From: Stutzerimonas stutzeri
GTDB lineage: Bacteria > Pseudomonadota > Gammaproteobacteria > Pseudomonadales > Pseudomonadaceae
Length of the DNA: 64,000 nucleotides
Direction: 5' to 3'
NCBI GenBank assembly: GCA_002345575.1
Contig: DDVX01000020.1
Span: 1-64,000 of the forward strand
Made by a program: the position numbers and the translations under genes. Below, one piece after another: positions 32,987 to 42,814 of the stretch; positions within the stretch are counted from its first letter, which is position 1, and each line of letters begins with the position of its first letter. Under the pieces are notes generated by a model, which saw only the letters and a list, made by a program, of their open reading frames with translations, was not told the origin of the DNA and searched no databases.

Positions 32987-33301
32987 ATGTCCTGGATCAT
33001 CCTGTTCTTGGCCGGCCTGTTCGAAATCGCCTGGGCCATCGGCCTGAAATACACCGAAGGTTTCACCCGCCTCGTGCCTACCAGCCTGACCATCGTCGCC
33101 ATGGCAATCAGCGTAGGGCTGCTCGGAATGGCCATGAAATCCTTACCATTGGGTACCGCCTATGCCATCTGGACTGGTATCGGAGCGGTGGGCACGGTGA
33201 TCGCCGGCATCATCCTGTTTGGCGAGTCGGTAAGCCTGTTTCGTCTGGGCAGCGTCCTGCTGATATTCATGGGCATCATCGGTCTGAAGCTCAGCCACTG
33301 A
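32987..33301 (+). CDS. gdx: Guanidinium exporter Gdx (SugE, SMR family)
   Basis: 104 residues, four transmembrane helices. Its catalytic glutamate is in LAGLFEIAWAIGLKYTEGF; GTAYAIWTGIGAVGT and SVLLIFMGIIGLKLSH complete the small multidrug resistance fold. SugE-subtype proteins under guanidine riboswitches export guanidinium against protons. The ATG at 32987 has GGAG six bases upstream; a TTG at 32975 is ignored. Expressed under the riboswitch just upstream. Confidence 0.95.
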   Translation: MSWIILFLAGLFEIAWAIGLKYTEGFTRLVPTSLTIVAMAISVGLLGMAMKSLPLGTAYAIWTGIGAVGTVIAGIILFGESVSLFRLGSVLLIFMGIIGLKLSH

Positions 33302-33307
33302 GCAGCC

Positions 33308-33335
33308 GGCGCCCGCCCCTCAGGGTTCGGGCGCC
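33308..33335. terminator. Hairpin at the gdx/MFS convergence
   Basis: GGCGCCCG (33308-33315) pairs with CGGGCGCC (33328-33335) and spans the MFS gene stop codon. No T-run follows. Confidence 0.5.
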
Positions 33336-34657
33336 GCATCACCGCGGCCGAAAAGCCACTGCCTGAAGCGCTGTAGAAACTCCGGCACCGAATAGAAGAT
33401 CCAGCCAGCCACCAGCACATTGAGCACAGCCACGGTCAGAAACAGCTGCGGGATCGTCAGCCCGGCCACAGTCAGCAGCAAAATGGCAAAAATCGCCGAC
33501 ACCACCATGAATAAGGCATTGAGGATGTTGTTCGCCGCGATCACGCGGGAGCGCTCCTGGCTTAAGCTGCGCGACTGGATCAGGGGGTAGAGCGGCACGA
33601 TATAGAGCCCGCCGAAAGCACCCAACGCAAGGATGTCCAGCAGCACCCAACGCGCGTCAGGGTCGGCCAGCAGCATCAGCCAGTCACGAGTTGCAGCCGT
33701 CGATGGCACACTTGCGGCATGCCACCAGAGCAAGATGCCGAACAGCGTCAGCCCCATGGAGCCGAGCGGCACCAGCCCCAGCTCCACACGGTGCCGAGAC
33801 AGGCGTTCGCAGAGCAGCGAGCCAAGCGCAATGCCTACCGAGAACACCGCCAGAATCAGCGTCACCACGCCCTCGTCGCCCTGCAGCAGATCACGGGCGA
33901 ACACCGGTATCTGCGTCAGATAGAGCGCGCCGAGAAACCAGAACCAGGAATTTCCGACCATCGCCCGCGAAACGGCACGCTGCTGGCCCAACCCAAGACG
34001 CATGATCTGTACAGACTGGCGCAGGATATTCCAGTCCATCTGCAGGCTCGCCAGTGCAGCCGTAGATGAGGGAATCGCACGACTGGCCAGATAGCCGACG
34101 GTTGCCAGCAGCACCACGGCCACTGACACCAGCACTGCGTATGAGGCGTGGCTCATCAATATCCCCGCCACAATGGTGCCACCGAGAATCGCCAGGAAAG
34201 TGCCCATCTCCACCAACGCGTTGCCTCCCACCAACTCATCAGCGCGCAGCTGCTGCGGCAGGATCGAATATTTCACCGGTCCAAACAGCGCCGACTGTGT
34301 GCCCATGCAGAACAGCACCAGCAGCAAAAGCGGCAGATTGCCCAGCAGCATGCCGATTGCCCCCGCCAGCATGATGAGGATTTCCGCGAACTTGATCTGG
34401 CGGATCAGCCAGGCCTTCTCATACTTCTCGCCAAACTGACCGCCCAAAGCGGAAAACAGGAAGAACGGCAGAATGAACAGCAACGCACACAAATTCACCA
34501 GCAAACTGGCATCGGCGTCCGTCCCCAGTTCGTAGAGGATGGCCAGCACCAGGGCCTGCTTGAACACGTTGTCGTTGAAAGCACCAAGCAACTGCGTCAC
34601 GAAAAACGGCAGGAAACGCCGCTTGGCGAGCAGGGAGAACTGGGAATGCTGCCTCAT
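33320..34657 (-). CDS. LplT-like MFS transporter
   Basis: 445 residues with about twelve transmembrane helices. The N-terminal LLGAFNDNVFKQALV motif and ALFGPVKYSILPQQL are typical of the lysophospholipid transporter branch (LplT and the MFS domain of Aas-like fusions). No acyltransferase domain is attached here. It may flip lysophospholipids across the inner membrane; the substrate is inferred. No good ribosome-binding site is visible. Confidence 0.75.
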   Translation of the reverse strand: MRQHSQFSLLAKRRFLPFFVTQLLGAFNDNVFKQALVLAILYELGTDADASLLVNLCALLFILPFFLFSALGGQFGEKYEKAWLIRQIKFAEILIMLAGAIGMLLGNLPLLLLVLFCMGTQSALFGPVKYSILPQQLRADELVGGNALVEMGTFLAILGGTIVAGILMSHASYAVLVSVAVVLLATVGYLASRAIPSSTAALASLQMDWNILRQSVQIMRLGLGQQRAVSRAMVGNSWFWFLGALYLTQIPVFARDLLQGDEGVVTLILAVFSVGIALGSLLCERLSRHRVELGLVPLGSMGLTLFGILLWWHAASVPSTAATRDWLMLLADPDARWVLLDILALGAFGGLYIVPLYPLIQSRSLSQERSRVIAANNILNALFMVVSAIFAILLLTVAGLTIPQLFLTVAVLNVLVAGWIFYSVPEFLQRFRQWLFGRGDAAPEP

Positions 34658-34688
34658 CGTGCCGCGCCGTGTCTTTGCGATGCAGCGC

Positions 34689-35015
34689 TCACAACGGCAG
34701 CTGCCCGAAGGCCCAGCGCATCAGGAAGAACCCCAACAGGCCGCCGGCGATGGTCGCCAGCAGGTTGCGGCTCAGGGCCGCAATCATGATCGCCAGCAGA
34801 CCTGCCAGGAGGTAGGCATTATTCCAGCGCAGCGCCCACTCCCCCTCGGGCATTAGCATGCCTGGCACCACGATGGCGGTCAGCACGGCAACGGGCACGT
34901 AATGCAGCCCCTGCTCCGCCAGACGTGGGAAGCGCAGGTTCGGCCAGGCAAAAAAGCTGTAGCGAATCATGAAGGTGATCGCCAGCATGCCGAATATCAA
35001 CAGCCAGATCAGCAT
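34689..35015 (-). CDS. azlD: AzlD-family branched-chain amino acid exporter subunit
   Basis: 108-residue membrane protein with three to four helices, of the AzlD/YgaH type. Its ATG shares a base with the azlC stop (ATGA), so the two subunits are coupled. The AzlCD pair exports branched-chain amino acids or related compounds. Confidence 0.85.
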   Translation of the reverse strand: MLIWLLIFGMLAITFMIRYSFFAWPNLRFPRLAEQGLHYVPVAVLTAIVVPGMLMPEGEWALRWNNAYLLAGLLAIMIAALSRNLLATIAGGLLGFFLMRWAFGQLPL

Positions 35016-35728
35016 CAGTGCGCCTCCTGTTGCACGCGTCGTTCAGCCAGGCGCTCGAGCCAGACACCCACGACGATCCCTGCCATTGCAGCGGCAATCA
35101 GCCCCAGCTTGTAGGGCAACTCCCAAGTCAGCAGCGCGACGCCACCGGCCACCAGTGCCGAGGCCACCTGCGGCGACGTGCGCATCATCGGTACGGCAAT
35201 GCCGATAAATGTCGCGATCATTGCGAAATCCAGGCCCCAGCTCGCTACATTCGGCACCGCCTGGCCAAAGGCGATTCCAGCGAGGGTCGCCAGTTGCCAG
35301 CTCAGGTACATGGTCAGCGCCGCGCCAAGGAAGAACCAGTGCTTGTGGGGCGAAGCATCGTCACGGGCATAGCGATGCTGGATCACGGCGAAGGCCTCGT
35401 CGGTCAACCAGAACGCCAAAGGGATTCGCCAGCGACCGGGCAAATGGCGCACAAACGGCTGCAGTGCAGCGCTGTAAAGGGCATGGCGCAGGTTGACCAC
35501 GAAGGTAGTCAACAGCACCACCACCGCGCCGACACCCCCGCTTATCAGGGTGACGGCAATGAATTGCGCGGAGCCCGCAAATACCAGCAGCGACATCGCC
35601 ATGGTTTGCCAGCCGGACAGCCCGGCGCCAATGGCCAGGGTGCCGAAGATGATGCCAAAGGGTACGCCACCGACGATCAACGGCAGAATGTCGCGGCAAC
35701 CATGCAGAAACTCTTGCGAGCGGGTCAT
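35015..35728 (-). CDS. azlC: AzlC-family branched-chain amino acid exporter subunit
   Basis: 237-residue membrane protein. Signature parts are GVPFGIIFGTLAIGAGL, SLLVFAGSAQFIAV and NLRHALYSAAL. The start at 35728 has AAGGA five bases upstream; the frame is open for another 34 codons without support. It is followed directly by azlD. Confidence 0.87.
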   Translation of the reverse strand: MTRSQEFLHGCRDILPLIVGGVPFGIIFGTLAIGAGLSGWQTMAMSLLVFAGSAQFIAVTLISGGVGAVVVLLTTFVVNLRHALYSAALQPFVRHLPGRWRIPLAFWLTDEAFAVIQHRYARDDASPHKHWFFLGAALTMYLSWQLATLAGIAFGQAVPNVASWGLDFAMIATFIGIAVPMMRTSPQVASALVAGGVALLTWELPYKLGLIAAAMAGIVVGVWLERLAERRVQQEAH

Positions 35729-36239
35729 CAGTTTCCTTGGATTAATGATATGAAGGCCGGCACTGCGCGCCGCCATTGTCGTTACAGATGGGCAAGCATG
35801 AAGCGGAGTGATGACTGATCGGGTAAACATTAACTCAAATCCGCCTCTTCTAGCGCAGCACGACGCTCGCGAATTTCACCTTCTGCAGCGCCTGCTTGAA
35901 CTGCACTGAATTAACTGCCTCACGTTTGCCCGGGGTATCTGGCACGGGGCTTTCTCCGCCCCAAGGTGCGACCTAAAGCCCTATGCGACGTTGGTCGCAA
36001 CCTCGGTCAGAGCGCTTCTTTTACTGCGAAAATTCAAACTTCTACGAATAAGCGGCAGCGTCGAATTACCTGGAAGCTGTCGAGCCTGAGTTGTCGCCCC
36101 ATCCGATCAGCAGCCTCCGTTCCGGGCCAATGGGCCACCGGACTGGCGGCTCTGCTTTAATGATCGCTATCCAAGCGTCGCCAGGTCTCGATGAACTCTT
36201 GATGCCGATGCCCGCACGTCCTTGCTGTCTGGAGTCTGC
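35729..36239. other. 511-bp intergenic region upstream of the CrbS-type kinase
   Basis: Divergent region between azlC and the sensor kinase gene. It contains an imperfect hairpin (35964-35973 with 35993-36003; GGTGCGACC against GGTCGCAACC) and a small GGGGC/GCCCC stem near 35946-35962. The kinase ribosome-binding site GGAG sits near 36231. The short open frames inside do not look like genes. Confidence 0.4.
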
Positions 36240-39200
36240 ATGTCGTTGTCCGGTGGTCTGATCGCACTGGTCGCCTTTGCCTATATGGCCCTCCTGTTTG
36301 CCATCGCCTTCTATGGTGATCGCAATCGCGACCAGATGTCGCCTCGTCTGCGGCCCTGGGTCTATAGCCTGTCACTGGCTGTCTGGTGCACCAGCTGGAC
36401 CTTTTTCGGTGCGGTCGGCCAGGCAGCGGAACAGCTCTGGTCGTTTCTGCCGATCTATCTTGGTCCTATCCTGCTGATGCTTCTGGCGCCCCATGTGTTC
36501 CAGAAGATGATCATGATCAGCAAGCAGGAGAACATCACCTCCATTGCCGACTTCATCGCCGCGCGCTACGGCAAGTCGCAGCTGCTGGCCATCGTGGTGA
36601 CGCTGATCTGCCTGGTAGGCGTGCTTCCTTATATCGCTCTGCAGCTCAAGGGCATCGTATTGGGCGTAAACCTGCTGATGGGCAATCACGCCCAGGCCGT
36701 CGCTGGCTCCGGCACCCAGGACACTGCTCTGATCGTGTCCGTGGTGCTGGCGTTGTTCACCGTACTGTTCGGCACGCGCAACCTGGACGTGACCGAGCAC
36801 CACCGCGGCATGGTCCTGGCAATTGCCTTCGAGTCGCTGGTCAAGCTGCTGGCCTTCATAGCCGTTGGGGTCTTCGTCACCTTTGGCCTGTACAACGGCT
36901 TTGGTGACCTGTTCAACCAGGCTCATGCCTCGGCGGAACTGGCGAGCTTCTGGGAAGTAACGGTGAACTGGCCGTCAATGCTGGTACAAACCAGCGTGGC
37001 GATGATGGCCATCGTCTGCTTGCCCCGGCAGTTTCACGTCACTGTGGTGGAGAACATCGAGCCGAAGGATTTCCGGATGGCGCGCTGGGTATTCCCGTTG
37101 TACCTGGTGCTGGCTGTGGTGTTCGTGATCCCTATCGCGCTGGCCGGACAGATGCTGCTGCCGCCGGGCATCAGTCCCGATTCATTCGTGATCAGCCTGC
37201 CACTGGCCGAGAGCCACCCGGCCCTGGCGATGCTGGCGTTTATCGGTGGCGCCTCAGCGGCAACCGGCATGGTCATCGTCGCCTGCGTGGCCCTCTCGAC
37301 CATGGTTTCCAACGACATGCTGCTGCCCTGGCTGCTGCGCCGCAAGGAAGCAGAGCAGCCGTTCGAGGTTTTCCGTCACTGGATGCTGTCGGTGCGGCGT
37401 ATCACCATCGTCACCATCCTATTGCTGGCCTACGTCAGTTATCGCTTGCTCGACTCCAACGCGAGTTTGGCGACCATTGGCCAGATTGCCTTTGCAGCCA
37501 TCACTCAGCTGGCACCGGCAATGGTCGGCGCACTGTATTGGAAACAAGCAAACCGCCGTGGCGTGTTTGCCGGTCTCACCGCAGGCGCACTGATCTGGTG
37601 CTATACGCTGATTCTGCCGCTGCTCGGCTGGCCCCTGGAAATGTTCCCCGGCCTGCAGTGGCTGTACACCACCGACCTGCCCTTCGGAACCAGCGCGCTT
37701 ACATTCGGTGTAATCATGTCGCTGGTTGGTAACGCGACCCTATTCTTCTGGGTATCGATCTTTTCCCAGACCCGCGTTGCCGAGCACTGGCAGGCCAGCC
37801 GCTTTATCGGCCAGGAGCTTCACCCCGCCGCCAGCTCTCGTCGCCTGCTCGCGGTACAGATCGAAGACCTATTACAGCTGGCGGCACGCTTCGTGGGGGC
37901 GGAACGTGCGCGCACCAGCTTCTACCGTTTCGCCCGTCGCCATGGCCAGGAATTTTCTCCCAAGCACCCGGCTGACGGCCAGTGGATCGCCCATACCGAA
38001 CGGCTGCTAGCCGGTGTGCTCGGCTCGTCGTCTACCCGCGCGGTGGTCAAGGCCGCGCTGGAAGGCCGCGATATGCAGGTCGACGACGTAGTGCGTATCG
38101 TCGGCGAAGCCTCGGAGGTGCTGCAGTTCAACCGCGCCCTGCTGCAAGGCGCCATCGAGAACATCACTCAGGGCATTAGCGTGGTCGACCAGTCCCTAAG
38201 GCTGGTGGCCTGGAACCATCGTTACCTGGAACTGTTCGATTACCCAGACGGCCTGGTCTACATCGGCAGACCGATCGCCGACGTGATCCGCTACAACGCC
38301 GAACGCGGGCTTTGCGGCCCCGGCAACCCGGATACCCACGTAGCGAAACGGCTATATTGGATGCGCCAGGGTCGCGCGCACACTTCCGAGCGGCTGTTTC
38401 CCAATGGTCGGGTGGTAGAGCTGGTAGGCAATCCGATGCCCGGCGGCGGCTTCGTCATGAGTTTCAGTGACATCACCGCTTACCGCGAGGGCGAGCGCGC
38501 GCTCAAGGATGCCAACGAAGGCCTGGAGCAGCGCGTCAGCGAGCGAACCCAGGAACTATCCGAGCTGAACACGGCGTTGATTGCAGCGAAGAGTGCTGCC
38601 GAAGCCGCTAGCCAATCGAAGACACGTTTTCTCGCGGCGGTCAGCCATGACCTGATGCAGCCACTGAATGCCGCGCGGCTGTTCTCTGCAGCGCTGTCAC
38701 ACCAGCACGACGCCCTGCCCCGTGAAGCGCAGGAGCTGGTTCGTCACCTGGACAGCTCGCTGCGTTCAGCCGAGGACCTGATCTCTGACCTGCTGGACAT
38801 CTCGCGCTTGGAAAATGGCCGCATCGCGCCTGATCGCAACCCCTTCCCGCTGAGCACTCTGTTCGACACCCTGAGCACGGAATTCACCGTGCTGGCCGCC
38901 GAGCAGGGCGTCGATTTCAAGGTGCATGGCAGCCGCTTGCGCGTTGACAGTGACATTCGTCTGTTGCGACGGGTGCTGCAGAACTTCCTGACCAACGCCT
39001 TCCGCTACGCCAAGGGCCGGGTGGTATTGGGCGTGCGCCGCCAGGGTTCGTCACTGCGTCTGGAGGTCTGGGACCGCGGCCCCGGCATCGCCAAGGATAA
39101 GTTGCAGGTGATTTTCGAGGAGTTCAAGCGTCTGGATAGCCACCAGACCCGCGCCGAAAAAGGGTTGGGGCTGGGCCTGGCGATTGCCGACGGTTTTTGC

Positions 39201-39710
39201 CAGGTGCTCGACCATCCGCTGTCGGTACGCTCTTGGCTCGGTAAGGGCAGCGTCTTTAGCGTGACCGTACCGATTGCGCCAAACGTAGTGAAGCTGCAAA
39301 GCAGCGCCCCCAAGGTCGAGCCTCAGCAAATTGCCCTGACAGGCGTGCAGGTGCTGTGCATCGACAATGAGGACAGCATCCTGATCGGCATGCGCAGCCT
39401 ATTATCACGCTGGGGCTGCCAGGTCTGGACTGCCAGCAACCGCGCCGAATGCGAAGCCCTGCTCAAGGAAGACGTTCGTCCGCAGCTGGTGCTGGTGGAC
39501 TACCACTTGGATCATGGAGAGACCGGGTCGCAGCTGATGGCCTGGCTGCGTACACGCCTCGGCGAGCCGATACCGGGCGTGGTGATCAGTGCCGATGGAC
39601 GGCCTGAGCTTATAGCTGCCGTTCATGCCTCTGGCCTGGACTTCCTTACCAAGCCGGTCAAACCCGCAGCGTTGCGAGCACTGATGAGCCGGCACGTGCC
39701 CTTACACTGA
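36240..39710 (+). CDS. crbS: CrbS/MxtR-type hybrid sensor histidine kinase with SSSF transporter domain
   Basis: 1156 residues. A sodium-solute-symporter-like region with about 12-13 helices (1-500) is followed by a linker, a PAS domain (about 635-745, ENITQGISVVDQSL), a coiled coil and a kinase core with H803 in AVSHDLMQPLNAA. An ATPase domain and a C-terminal receiver with D1087 (VLVDYHLD) complete it. It resembles P. aeruginosa MxtR (PA3271) and CrbS, which control acetyl-CoA synthetase and acetate or ethanol use with an unlinked regulator. The start at 36240 has GGAG five bases upstream. No regulator gene is adjacent. Confidence 0.85.
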   Translation: MSLSGGLIALVAFAYMALLFAIAFYGDRNRDQMSPRLRPWVYSLSLAVWCTSWTFFGAVGQAAEQLWSFLPIYLGPILLMLLAPHVFQKMIMISKQENITSIADFIAARYGKSQLLAIVVTLICLVGVLPYIALQLKGIVLGVNLLMGNHAQAVAGSGTQDTALIVSVVLALFTVLFGTRNLDVTEHHRGMVLAIAFESLVKLLAFIAVGVFVTFGLYNGFGDLFNQAHASAELASFWEVTVNWPSMLVQTSVAMMAIVCLPRQFHVTVVENIEPKDFRMARWVFPLYLVLAVVFVIPIALAGQMLLPPGISPDSFVISLPLAESHPALAMLAFIGGASAATGMVIVACVALSTMVSNDMLLPWLLRRKEAEQPFEVFRHWMLSVRRITIVTILLLAYVSYRLLDSNASLATIGQIAFAAITQLAPAMVGALYWKQANRRGVFAGLTAGALIWCYTLILPLLGWPLEMFPGLQWLYTTDLPFGTSALTFGVIMSLVGNATLFFWVSIFSQTRVAEHWQASRFIGQELHPAASSRRLLAVQIEDLLQLAARFVGAERARTSFYRFARRHGQEFSPKHPADGQWIAHTERLLAGVLGSSSTRAVVKAALEGRDMQVDDVVRIVGEASEVLQFNRALLQGAIENITQGISVVDQSLRLVAWNHRYLELFDYPDGLVYIGRPIADVIRYNAERGLCGPGNPDTHVAKRLYWMRQGRAHTSERLFPNGRVVELVGNPMPGGGFVMSFSDITAYREGERALKDANEGLEQRVSERTQELSELNTALIAAKSAAEAASQSKTRFLAAVSHDLMQPLNAARLFSAALSHQHDALPREAQELVRHLDSSLRSAEDLISDLLDISRLENGRIAPDRNPFPLSTLFDTLSTEFTVLAAEQGVDFKVHGSRLRVDSDIRLLRRVLQNFLTNAFRYAKGRVVLGVRRQGSSLRLEVWDRGPGIAKDKLQVIFEEFKRLDSHQTRAEKGLGLGLAIADGFCQVLDHPLSVRSWLGKGSVFSVTVPIAPNVVKLQSSAPKVEPQQIALTGVQVLCIDNEDSILIGMRSLLSRWGCQVWTASNRAECEALLKEDVRPQLVLVDYHLDHGETGSQLMAWLRTRLGEPIPGVVISADGRPELIAAVHASGLDFLTKPVKPAALRALMSRHVPLH

Positions 39711-39715
39711 AACCC

Positions 39716-39745
39716 GCCGGATCTTGCGGTAACGCAAGATCCGGC
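39716..39745 (+). terminator. Hairpin behind the sensor kinase gene
   Basis: GCCGGATCTTGCG pairs perfectly with CGCAAGATCCGGC around the stable tetraloop GTAA. It lies six bases after the stop. There is no T-run, so it may be a stabilising 3' hairpin. Confidence 0.6.
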
Positions 39746-39817
39746 CACGGCGGGCCGCTAGACTAGGCAGCGTTGCCGTTTCGCCGGGAAACGGTATAAA
39801 GCCCTGGTTCTGCCCTC

Positions 39818-41062
39818 ATGACTCTCGAGCTGCTGTTAAACCTCGCTACCGCCTTAGGCGTGGGCTTGCTGATCGGAACGGAACGCAGCTGGAGTGGCCG
39901 TGAGAACAGTTCCGAAGAGCTGGCCGGGATGCGCACATTCGGCCTCAGCGGGCTTTTCGGAGGGCTGGCAGCCTTGAGCGCGGGGCACTTCGGTGCGGCC
40001 GCCTGGATAGCGATGTTCATCGTCTTGGCATTGCTGGTGATAGCTGGCTACGTAATTGAATCCCGCTACAGCGCCGATCACGGCATGACCACCGAAGTGG
40101 CACTGCTGCTGACCTTCCTGCTGGGCAGTCTGGCAGTGGCGGAGAGCCGCATCCTGGCGGCATCCATTGCCGTGGTGGTGGCCCTGCTGCTGAGCCTAAA
40201 GGCGCGCCTGCATGCTGCGTTGCGCAAACTCAGCGAAGCCGAGTTGAGCGGCGCGCTGAAACTGCTGTTCATTTCCGTGGTGCTATTGCCGGCACTGCCC
40301 AATCAGGGCTATGGCCCCTGGCAGGCTTTCAATCCCTATACCACCTGGTGGATGGTGGTGCTGATCGCCGGGATCGGCTTCGCCGCTTATGTTGCCATCC
40401 GCCTGCTGGGGACCCGCCACGGACTGATGGTTACCGCACTGCTCGGCGGTATCGTCTCCTCCACGGCAATGACCTTGACCCTCGCCCGCCTGGATTCGCC
40501 AAGACTCCGCCCGGCCCTGGCCGCCGGGCTGCTGGCAACCTCGGCATTGATGTTTCCACGGGTACTGCTAGAAGTCGGCCTGGTCAATCGTGCACTGCTG
40601 CAACCGCTAATCGCCCCGCTGCTAGGCGCCGGGCTGATCTACGCTGCTGGTGCTGTGTTCTACTACCTGCGCGCCGGCCAGCTACCTGAAACCGCAGCCG
40701 AGCCGCCGCTGAAAAACCCCTTTGAGCTAGGTCCGGCAATGCGATTTGCCGCTCTGCTGGTAGTGATCGTATTTCTGGTCGAAGGCGCTCAACAGGTGCT
40801 CGGCGATACCGGTGTCTACCTGGTTTCTCTGATTTCCGGGCTGACTGATGTGGATGCCATCACGCTGTCACTCGCCAACAGTGCCCGTACCGAGCTCAGC
40901 GAGGACGTTGCGATACGCGGAATTTTTCTCGCTGCTTTGAGCAACAGCCTGGTCAAGGCGGCACTGATCGGCCTGATTGGTGGTCGCGCCATGGCGCTGT
41001 TAGCGCTCCCCTTCATGGCAACCGGGCTGCTGGCCGGTTCTGCGATCCTGCTGCTGGTGTAG
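39818..41062 (+). CDS. MgtC/DUF4010-family membrane protein
   Basis: 414 residues, about twelve hydrophobic segments. The N-terminal part (LATALGVGLLIGTERSW, RTFGLSGLFGGLAAL) is MgtC/SapB-like, and the C-terminal part is a DUF4010 domain (YLVSLISGLTDVDAITLSLA). The function of the fused family is unknown; transport or magnesium-related roles have been suggested only by homology. Confidence 0.85.
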   Translation: MTLELLLNLATALGVGLLIGTERSWSGRENSSEELAGMRTFGLSGLFGGLAALSAGHFGAAAWIAMFIVLALLVIAGYVIESRYSADHGMTTEVALLLTFLLGSLAVAESRILAASIAVVVALLLSLKARLHAALRKLSEAELSGALKLLFISVVLLPALPNQGYGPWQAFNPYTTWWMVVLIAGIGFAAYVAIRLLGTRHGLMVTALLGGIVSSTAMTLTLARLDSPRLRPALAAGLLATSALMFPRVLLEVGLVNRALLQPLIAPLLGAGLIYAAGAVFYYLRAGQLPETAAEPPLKNPFELGPAMRFAALLVVIVFLVEGAQQVLGDTGVYLVSLISGLTDVDAITLSLANSARTELSEDVAIRGIFLAALSNSLVKAALIGLIGGRAMALLALPFMATGLLAGSAILLLV

Positions 41063-41084
41063 CAGGCGATATTACCCGGCGACG

Positions 41085-42542
41085 CTAGACATCTTCGGCA
41101 CCGGCCCGCTCCAGCCAGTCGGACGGCACATGTTTGCTGGCGCGGGCGCCGAGTGACTTGAGCTGTTCGGCACGCGCGACCAGATTGCCGCGACCATCGG
41201 TTAGCTTGTTGCGTGCGCCCAGATAGGCTCTGTCCAGCTGCTGCAGGCGGCTGCCGATCTCGTCCAGATCCTGAATGAAGGCGACGAACTTGTCGTAGAG
41301 GGCGCCAGCCCGCTCGGCAATTTCACGGGCATTCTGACTCTGCCGCTCTTGACGCCACAGGCTATCGATCACTCGTAGCGTCGCCAATAACGTGGTCGGA
41401 CTGACAATCACGATGTGCTTGCTCCAGGCCTCCTGGAACAGTTCGGGGTCTGCCTGCAAAGCTGCAGCAAAGGCCGCCTCGATAGGGACGAATAGCAGCA
41501 CGAAATCCAGGCTTTGCAAGCCCTCCAGGTGCTGGTAATCCTTCAGCGAAAGCCCCTTCAGATGATTACGCAGCGACAGCACATGCTGTTTGAGCGCCTG
41601 CGCACGGCTGCCATCGTCCTCGGCGCTATTGAATGCCTGGTAGGCATTCAGGCTGACCTTGGCATCCACCACCACATGTTTGTCGCCTGGTAGATGGATC
41701 AGTACATCTGGCTGGAAACGCTCGCCATCTGCGCTCTTCAGGCTGACCTGGGTGTGGTATTCGCGGCCTTTCTCCAGCCCGGCATGCTCAAGTACGCGCT
41801 CAAGGATCAGCTCACCCCAGTTGCCCTGGGTTTTCTGCCCCTGCAAAGCACGAGTCAAATTGGTCGCCTCGTCGCCCAGCCGCTGGTTGAGCTGCTGCAG
41901 GCGCTCCAGCTCGCGCGCCAGGGAAAAACGCTCGCGGGCTTCGTTCTGGTAGCTTTCCTCGACCCGCTTCTCAAACGACTGGATGCGCTCCTTCAGTGGA
42001 TCGAGCAGCTGCCCCAGGCGCTCGTGGCTGCTCTCGGCGAAGCGCTGCTCACGCTCCTCAAAAATCTTGCCGGCCAGCTCAGCGAACTGCGCGCGCAGAT
42101 CGTCACGCGCGCCCTGAAGATCCTCCAGACGTTGCTGATGGGCTTTGCGCTGCTCGTTCAATTCGGCACTGACACTGGCATGAGCGGCGCTCAGCGCACG
42201 CAGCTCTGCCCGCTGAGCATCTCGTTCGGCATGCAGGTCGTCGAGGCTTTCGCGGCTTTCCAGGCGCTGCTTCTGCAGCCACTCGGCCTCTCGTCGCACA
42301 GCGGCCAGCTCGGCCTGCAACGCCGCGCGAGACTCCATCAGATCAGCTTGTTCCAGGCGGCTGGTTTCAAGCTGGGCACTTAGCCCCTCCTGAGCCAATG
42401 CCGCTTGGCTCAGGCGTTCGTCGAGCAAGGCGAGATCTGCTTGGCGCCGGGTCAAGCGACGCTGTAGCACACCCGCGAGTACGACGAGCGCGAGACAAAC
42501 CGATGCAAGCCCGGCAAGTAGATAGGAGGGATCGAGAGACAT
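41085..42542 (-). CDS. rmuC: DNA recombination protein RmuC
   Basis: 485 residues. One N-terminal membrane helix (LLAGLASVCLALVVLAGVL) is followed by a long coiled coil (about 30-200) and the RmuC nuclease-like core (QGNWGELILERVLEHAGLEKG, VVVDAKVSLNAYQ, LLFVPIEAAF). It limits rearrangements at inverted repeats. The start at 42542 has GGAG five bases upstream; the longer open frame is not supported. Confidence 0.92.
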   Translation of the reverse strand: MSLDPSYLLAGLASVCLALVVLAGVLQRRLTRRQADLALLDERLSQAALAQEGLSAQLETSRLEQADLMESRAALQAELAAVRREAEWLQKQRLESRESLDDLHAERDAQRAELRALSAAHASVSAELNEQRKAHQQRLEDLQGARDDLRAQFAELAGKIFEEREQRFAESSHERLGQLLDPLKERIQSFEKRVEESYQNEARERFSLARELERLQQLNQRLGDEATNLTRALQGQKTQGNWGELILERVLEHAGLEKGREYHTQVSLKSADGERFQPDVLIHLPGDKHVVVDAKVSLNAYQAFNSAEDDGSRAQALKQHVLSLRNHLKGLSLKDYQHLEGLQSLDFVLLFVPIEAAFAAALQADPELFQEAWSKHIVIVSPTTLLATLRVIDSLWRQERQSQNAREIAERAGALYDKFVAFIQDLDEIGSRLQQLDRAYLGARNKLTDGRGNLVARAEQLKSLGARASKHVPSDWLERAGAEDV

Positions 42543-42701
42543 GGGTGCTCCGGCAAAATTGCCGAACAGTATAGCCGTCAAGATACGGCCGCTTGAGCTT
42601 CTAACTGCAGCTTCAGCTTAGCGCCCGTAAGGACCTAGCAAGTCGAGGGCCATTACGCGCTATCTACTAACAAAAAGAGCAGCAGAGAACGTAAAAAATC
42701 A

Positions 42702-42722
42702 ATCCACAGAAACTGTGGATAA
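42702..42722. repeat. Inverted pair of DnaA-box-like sites
   Basis: ATCCACAG-AAA-CTGTGGAT is a perfect inverted repeat. Its right half continues to TGTGGATAA (42714-42722), the exact complement of the DnaA box TTATCCACA. The left half (CAATCCACA) has two mismatches. Confidence 0.6.
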
Positions 42723-42814
42723 GTCTGTGAACAAAGCGGTAGCAGTTTCTCCCAACGCCGATGGTTACAGGCCTGAGGTCAAACTGGCGTTTTTTTCACC
42801 AGCCAAAAATATCG

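Noticed and set aside
39716..39745. REP/BIME element behind the sensor kinase gene
   Set aside because: A single perfect hairpin occurs here and no second copy of its sequence was noticed in the window. A genome-wide count would decide.
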